Part shown: positions 5,937-8,062 of the stretch, one piece after another
Numbering within the stretch: position 1 is the stretch's first letter
How the letters are laid out: each line of letters begins with the position of its first letter
Source: a bacterium
GTDB taxonomy: Bacteria; Hydrothermota; UBA3073; JACQXS01; JAUWAR01
Length of the DNA stretch: 8,062 nt
Direction of reading: 5' to 3'
Assembly: GCA_030601965.1 (NCBI GenBank)
Contig: JAUWAR010000057.1
Location: 1-8,062 of the forward strand
The notes under the pieces: generated by a model
What the model saw: the letters and a program-made list of their open reading frames with translations, nothing else
What the model was told of the DNA's origin: nothing
Databases searched by the model: none
Translations under genes and position numbers: made by a program

Positions 5937-6704
5937 ATGTTAATTCTTGCAATAGATATAGGAAATGAAAATACAAAATTGGGACTCTTTAAGGATAAAA
6001 AACTGGTTAAACATAAAAAAGTCCCTACTCACCATATATTAGATATTAAATCTCTCTTAAAAGAATTTATTAGCAAAGAAACTCCTTTTAAAGCGATTGT
6101 CTCTTCAGTTGTTCCCTCTATAAATACTCTGTTTTCTATAGCCCTTGAAATTATGAATATAGATGTATTTTTTATAGACGGAGAAATCAAGACACCAATT
6201 AAACTTGCTTATAAAAATCTTGGAGCAGATAGGATAGCAAATCTATATGGTGCAAGAGAAATTACAACTCCCCCGTTTTGTGTCATTGATATGGGAACTG
6301 CTACTACTGTGGATATAGTTTCCAAGTCTGGCGAGCATATAGGTGGTTTGATAATACCCGGGATGGAAATGGGACTAAAGACACTTGCTCACCTACCAAA
6401 GATAGCAACAGAAGATGTAGGAGTGACATTCCTGTTGAGCCAGCGAAATCCCGACTTGGCGGGGTCCCGATACCCTCTAATAGGCAAGAATACAAATGAG
6501 TGTATAAAGTCCGGGATTTACTGGGGAGAGGTATGTAGAATAGAGGGTATTATAAATAAAATTCAAGAGCAAATGGGAAAGATAAATATTATAATTACAG
6601 GAGGTGCCGGAGGGTTAATAGCAAAAGGGATTAAATTGCCATATTATCCAAATCTTACACTCATAGGGCTTTGTAATATAGGATATCAAATTACATATAA
6701 ATGA
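5937..6704 (+). CDS. coaX: Type III pantothenate kinase, with an in-frame repeat insertion
   Basis: Phosphorylates pantothenate with ATP, the first committed step of coenzyme A synthesis, in the cytosol. 255 aa from the ATG at 5937: the N-terminal phosphate motif DIGNENT (7-13), SSVVPS (56-61), GADR (96-99) with the Asp expected to act as base, DMGTATTVD (118-126), GGLIIPGMEMGLKTL (136-150), and GKNTNECIKSGIYWG. These are the CoaX/Baf ASKHA-fold signatures, and the key residues look intact. Residues about 160-179 (DVGVTFLLSQRNPDLAGSRY) are encoded by the 56-bp repeat and sit between LPKI and the normally nearby IGKNT. A longer start using TTG at 5925 is possible, but MLILAIDIGN matches the family start. 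The Shine-Dalgarno is weak (TTGAG). It probably shares a transcript with mnmG. Confidence 0.95.
   Translation: MLILAIDIGNENTKLGLFKDKKLVKHKKVPTHHILDIKSLLKEFISKETPFKAIVSSVVPSINTLFSIALEIMNIDVFFIDGEIKTPIKLAYKNLGADRIANLYGAREITTPPFCVIDMGTATTVDIVSKSGEHIGGLIIPGMEMGLKTLAHLPKIATEDVGVTFLLSQRNPDLAGSRYPLIGKNTNECIKSGIYWGEVCRIEGIINKIQEQMGKINIIITGGAGGLIAKGIKLPYYPNLTLIGLCNIGYQITYK
6415..6470. repeat. 56-bp interspersed repeat inside coaX
   Basis: About 52 of 56 positions match 4948-5003 at the start of dxs, in the same chromosomal orientation. It begins ATGTAGGAGTGACATTCCTG and ends GGCGGGGTCCCGA. Here it is read on the plus strand; in dxs the copy is read on the minus strand. Neither reading contains a stop codon. 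Its G/C content stands out from the surrounding AT-rich coaX sequence. Confidence 0.9.
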
Positions 6705-6708
6705 TGTT

Positions 6709-6783
6709 CATAGTCCTGTCATTGCGAGCGTTAGCGAAGCAATCTCATTGATTTGAGATTCTTCACTTCGTTCAGAATGACAG
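6709..6783. repeat. Composite palindromic repeat between coaX and mnmG
   Basis: This fills most of the 89-bp gap. CTGTCATT (6716-6723) and AATGACAG (6776-6783) are outer complementary arms; AATCTCA (6741-6747) and TGAGATT (6754-6760) form an inner pair. The left half, ATTGCGAG...CGAAGCAATCTCA, recurs inside mnmG. The element ends 10 bases before the mnmG ATG and might affect its translation or the stability of the coaX mRNA. No T-run suggests a classical terminator. Confidence 0.85.
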
Positions 6784-6793
6784 ATGTGGAACA

Positions 6794-8062
6794 ATGACTG
6801 ATAACTTCGACACAATCATAATAGGTGGTGGTCATGCAGGAATTGAGGCAGGACTTGCCTCGGCAAAAATGGGTGTCAAAACCTTACTTGTTACCACAAA
6901 TCTTGATACAATAGGACAGATGAGTTGTAATCCATCTGTTGGGGGTTTGGGAAAGAGTCAACTTGTTGTTGAAATAGATGCACTTGGAGGTGAGATAGGA
7001 TTTAATACTGATAAAACAGGTATATCTTTTAAGATGTTGAATACAAAAAAGGGTCCTGCTGTCTGGTCTTTAAGGGCACAGGTAGATAGAAGGAAATATA
7101 GAGAGGAGATGCAGAAAACTCTCAAGAAACAAGAAAATTTAGCGGTTAAACAAGGACTTGTCACTGAAATTTTGGTTGACAAGCATAGTCATTCTGAGCG
7201 TCATAGTCCTGTCATTGCGAGTCCCGATATTTATCGGGACGAAGCAATCTCAAGAGTATCAGGTATAAAAACAAAAGAAGGGATGGAATTTACAGCAGAG
7301 ACTGTAGTTATAACAGCAGGCACTTTTCTAAATGGACTCATTCATATAGGTCTTAACCATTTTGCATCAGGCAGGATGGGAGAGTTGCCATCAATTGAAC
7401 TGTCAGAGTCTCTTGGAAAGATAGGTTTCAAACTTGGAAGATTTAAGACAGGCACATCACCTCGTATAGATAAAAAAACGGTCAATTTCAAGGTATTGAA
7501 ACCTCATGATTTTGACAAAACCCCTTCCCATTTTTCCTATCGCACAAATAGGTTTGAGCCAGAGCAGGTTCCCTGTTGGATTACTCATACAAATAAAAAA
7601 ACTCATAAGATAATTCTTGATAATTTAGATAGGTCTCCACTTTATCAAAAGGTAATAAAGGGAATAGGTCCCAGGTACTGTCCTTCTATTGAAGATAAGG
7701 TTGTAAGATTCAGGGATAAAGATGCTCATCAAGTTTTTTTGGAGCCGGATGGATTGGATACAGACGAATATTATCTGAATGGACTCGCCACTTCTCTACC
7801 TATGGATGTTCAACTCAAGTTTTTACATACTATAAAGGGGCTTGAGGAGGTGAAAATTTTAAAGCCTGGTTATGGGATAGAGTATGATGTTGTTCCTCCT
7901 TATCAGGTCTATCCCACACTTGAGACAAAGATTATAAAAAATCTCTATCTTGCAGGTCAGATAAATGGGACATCGGGTTATGAAGAGGCAGCATCTCAAG
8001 GGATAATAGCTGGAATAAATGCAGGGCTTAAGGTGATGAAAAAAAAGCCATTTATATTAAAG
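6794..8062 (+). CDS. mnmG: tRNA uridine-5-carboxymethylaminomethyl modification enzyme MnmG, C-terminus beyond window
   Basis: FAD-dependent partner of MnmE; together they build the cmnm5/nm5 group on wobble U34 of several tRNAs using methylene-tetrahydrofolate. 423 codons are present of a usual length near 620. Visible: the dinucleotide-binding GGGHAG (11-16), QMSCNPSVGGLGKSQLV (42-58), EIDALGGEIG, VVITAGTFLNGLIHIG, the signature GPRYCPSIEDKVVRF, and LYLAGQINGTSGYEEAASQG. The C-terminal MnmE/tRNA-binding helical domain is off the right edge. Residues about 131-153 (HSHSERHSPVIASPDIYRDE...) come from a repeat inserted in frame, between GLVTEILVDK and RVSGIKTKEG, in the FAD domain strand region where family members vary. 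The start ATG has only a weak GTGGA ribosome site, partly supplied by the adjoining repeat. Confidence 0.96.
   Translation, partial: MTDNFDTIIIGGGHAGIEAGLASAKMGVKTLLVTTNLDTIGQMSCNPSVGGLGKSQLVVEIDALGGEIGFNTDKTGISFKMLNTKKGPAVWSLRAQVDRRKYREEMQKTLKKQENLAVKQGLVTEILVDKHSHSERHSPVIASPDIYRDEAISRVSGIKTKEGMEFTAETVVITAGTFLNGLIHIGLNHFASGRMGELPSIELSESLGKIGFKLGRFKTGTSPRIDKKTVNFKVLKPHDFDKTPSHFSYRTNRFEPEQVPCWITHTNKKTHKIILDNLDRSPLYQKVIKGIGPRYCPSIEDKVVRFRDKDAHQVFLEPDGLDTDEYYLNGLATSLPMDVQLKFLHTIKGLEEVKILKPGYGIEYDVVPPYQVYPTLETKIIKNLYLAGQINGTSGYEEAASQGIIAGINAGLKVMKKKPFILK
7184..7252. repeat. Composite repeat inserted in frame in mnmG
   Basis: CATAGTCCTGTCATTGCGAG (7202-7221) and CGAAGCAATCTCA (7240-7252) are identical to the intergenic copy at 6709-6728 and 6735-6747. 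Between them the intergenic copy has 6 bases, whereas this copy has a perfect hairpin GTCCCGATA-TT-TATCGGGAC (7221-7240). A preceding CATAGTCATTCTGAGCG (7184-7200) looks like a fragment of another copy. The segment adds 23 codons and keeps the frame. Confidence 0.88.

Noticed and set aside
6304..6495. A 63-codon minus-strand frame crossing the coaX repeat
   Set aside because: It is opposite coaX; it stays open partly because the repeat has no stops on either strand, but it shows no recognisable protein pattern.
6709..6783. Rho-independent terminator after coaX
   Set aside because: There are complementary arms, but no GC-rich compact stem followed by a T-run, and the same sequence occurs inside mnmG, which marks it as an interspersed repeat.
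7184..7252. Intein, intron or frameshift in mnmG
   Set aside because: The insert is only 23 codons, keeps the frame, and has no splicing-domain residues; repeat insertion explains it.
1..8062. Insertion sequence, prophage or defence system
   Set aside because: No transposase, integrase, phage or defence-type protein could be recognised in the frames I read; all genes are housekeeping.

Overview
The window is a compact, AT-rich bacterial chromosome segment carrying six housekeeping genes in two divergent groups. Both groups start from a short promoter region near 5800-5895. The left group reads on the minus strand: xseB (exonuclease VII small subunit), a divergent PAP2 (DUF212/YuiD-type) membrane protein, dxs (first step of the MEP isoprenoid pathway) and secA (Sec translocase motor). 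SecA runs off the left edge, missing at most its last few residues or its stop codon. The right group reads on the plus strand: coaX (type III pantothenate kinase) and mnmG (tRNA wobble-uridine modification), which is cut by the right edge after 423 codons.

The gene content is ordinary. The unusual feature is a dense population of short, GC-richer, interspersed palindromic repeats that sit between genes and also inside four of the six reading frames without breaking them. One 56-bp element occurs in the middle of coaX and at the 5' end of dxs with about 52/56 identity. It has the same orientation on the chromosome, so the two genes read it on opposite strands and encode unrelated peptides from it. 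A composite repeat lies directly upstream of mnmG, and a variant of it, carrying a different hairpin cassette, lies in frame inside mnmG. dxs also holds a pair of perfect 10-bp-stem hairpins in its interior and a small hairpin near its C-terminus. secA holds two more small palindromes. This recalls the Rickettsia palindromic elements, which also insert in frame in proteins, but the sequences here are different ones.

Organism: low-GC coding DNA, SecA with the variant helicase motif QLRGRCARQGDPG (which I associate with PVC-group bacteria such as Chlamydiae), the xseB-PAP2-dxs linkage and the repeat families (hairpins with a TGCCTGT arm, ATTGCGAG...GAAGCAATCTC, CGCAGGCT..AGCCTGCG) suggest an uncultured PVC-related lineage such as Omnitrophota. 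This is inference from memory, not a database result. No tRNA, rRNA, CRISPR array, transposase or phage gene was seen. No gene-free stretch exceeds about 150 bases.
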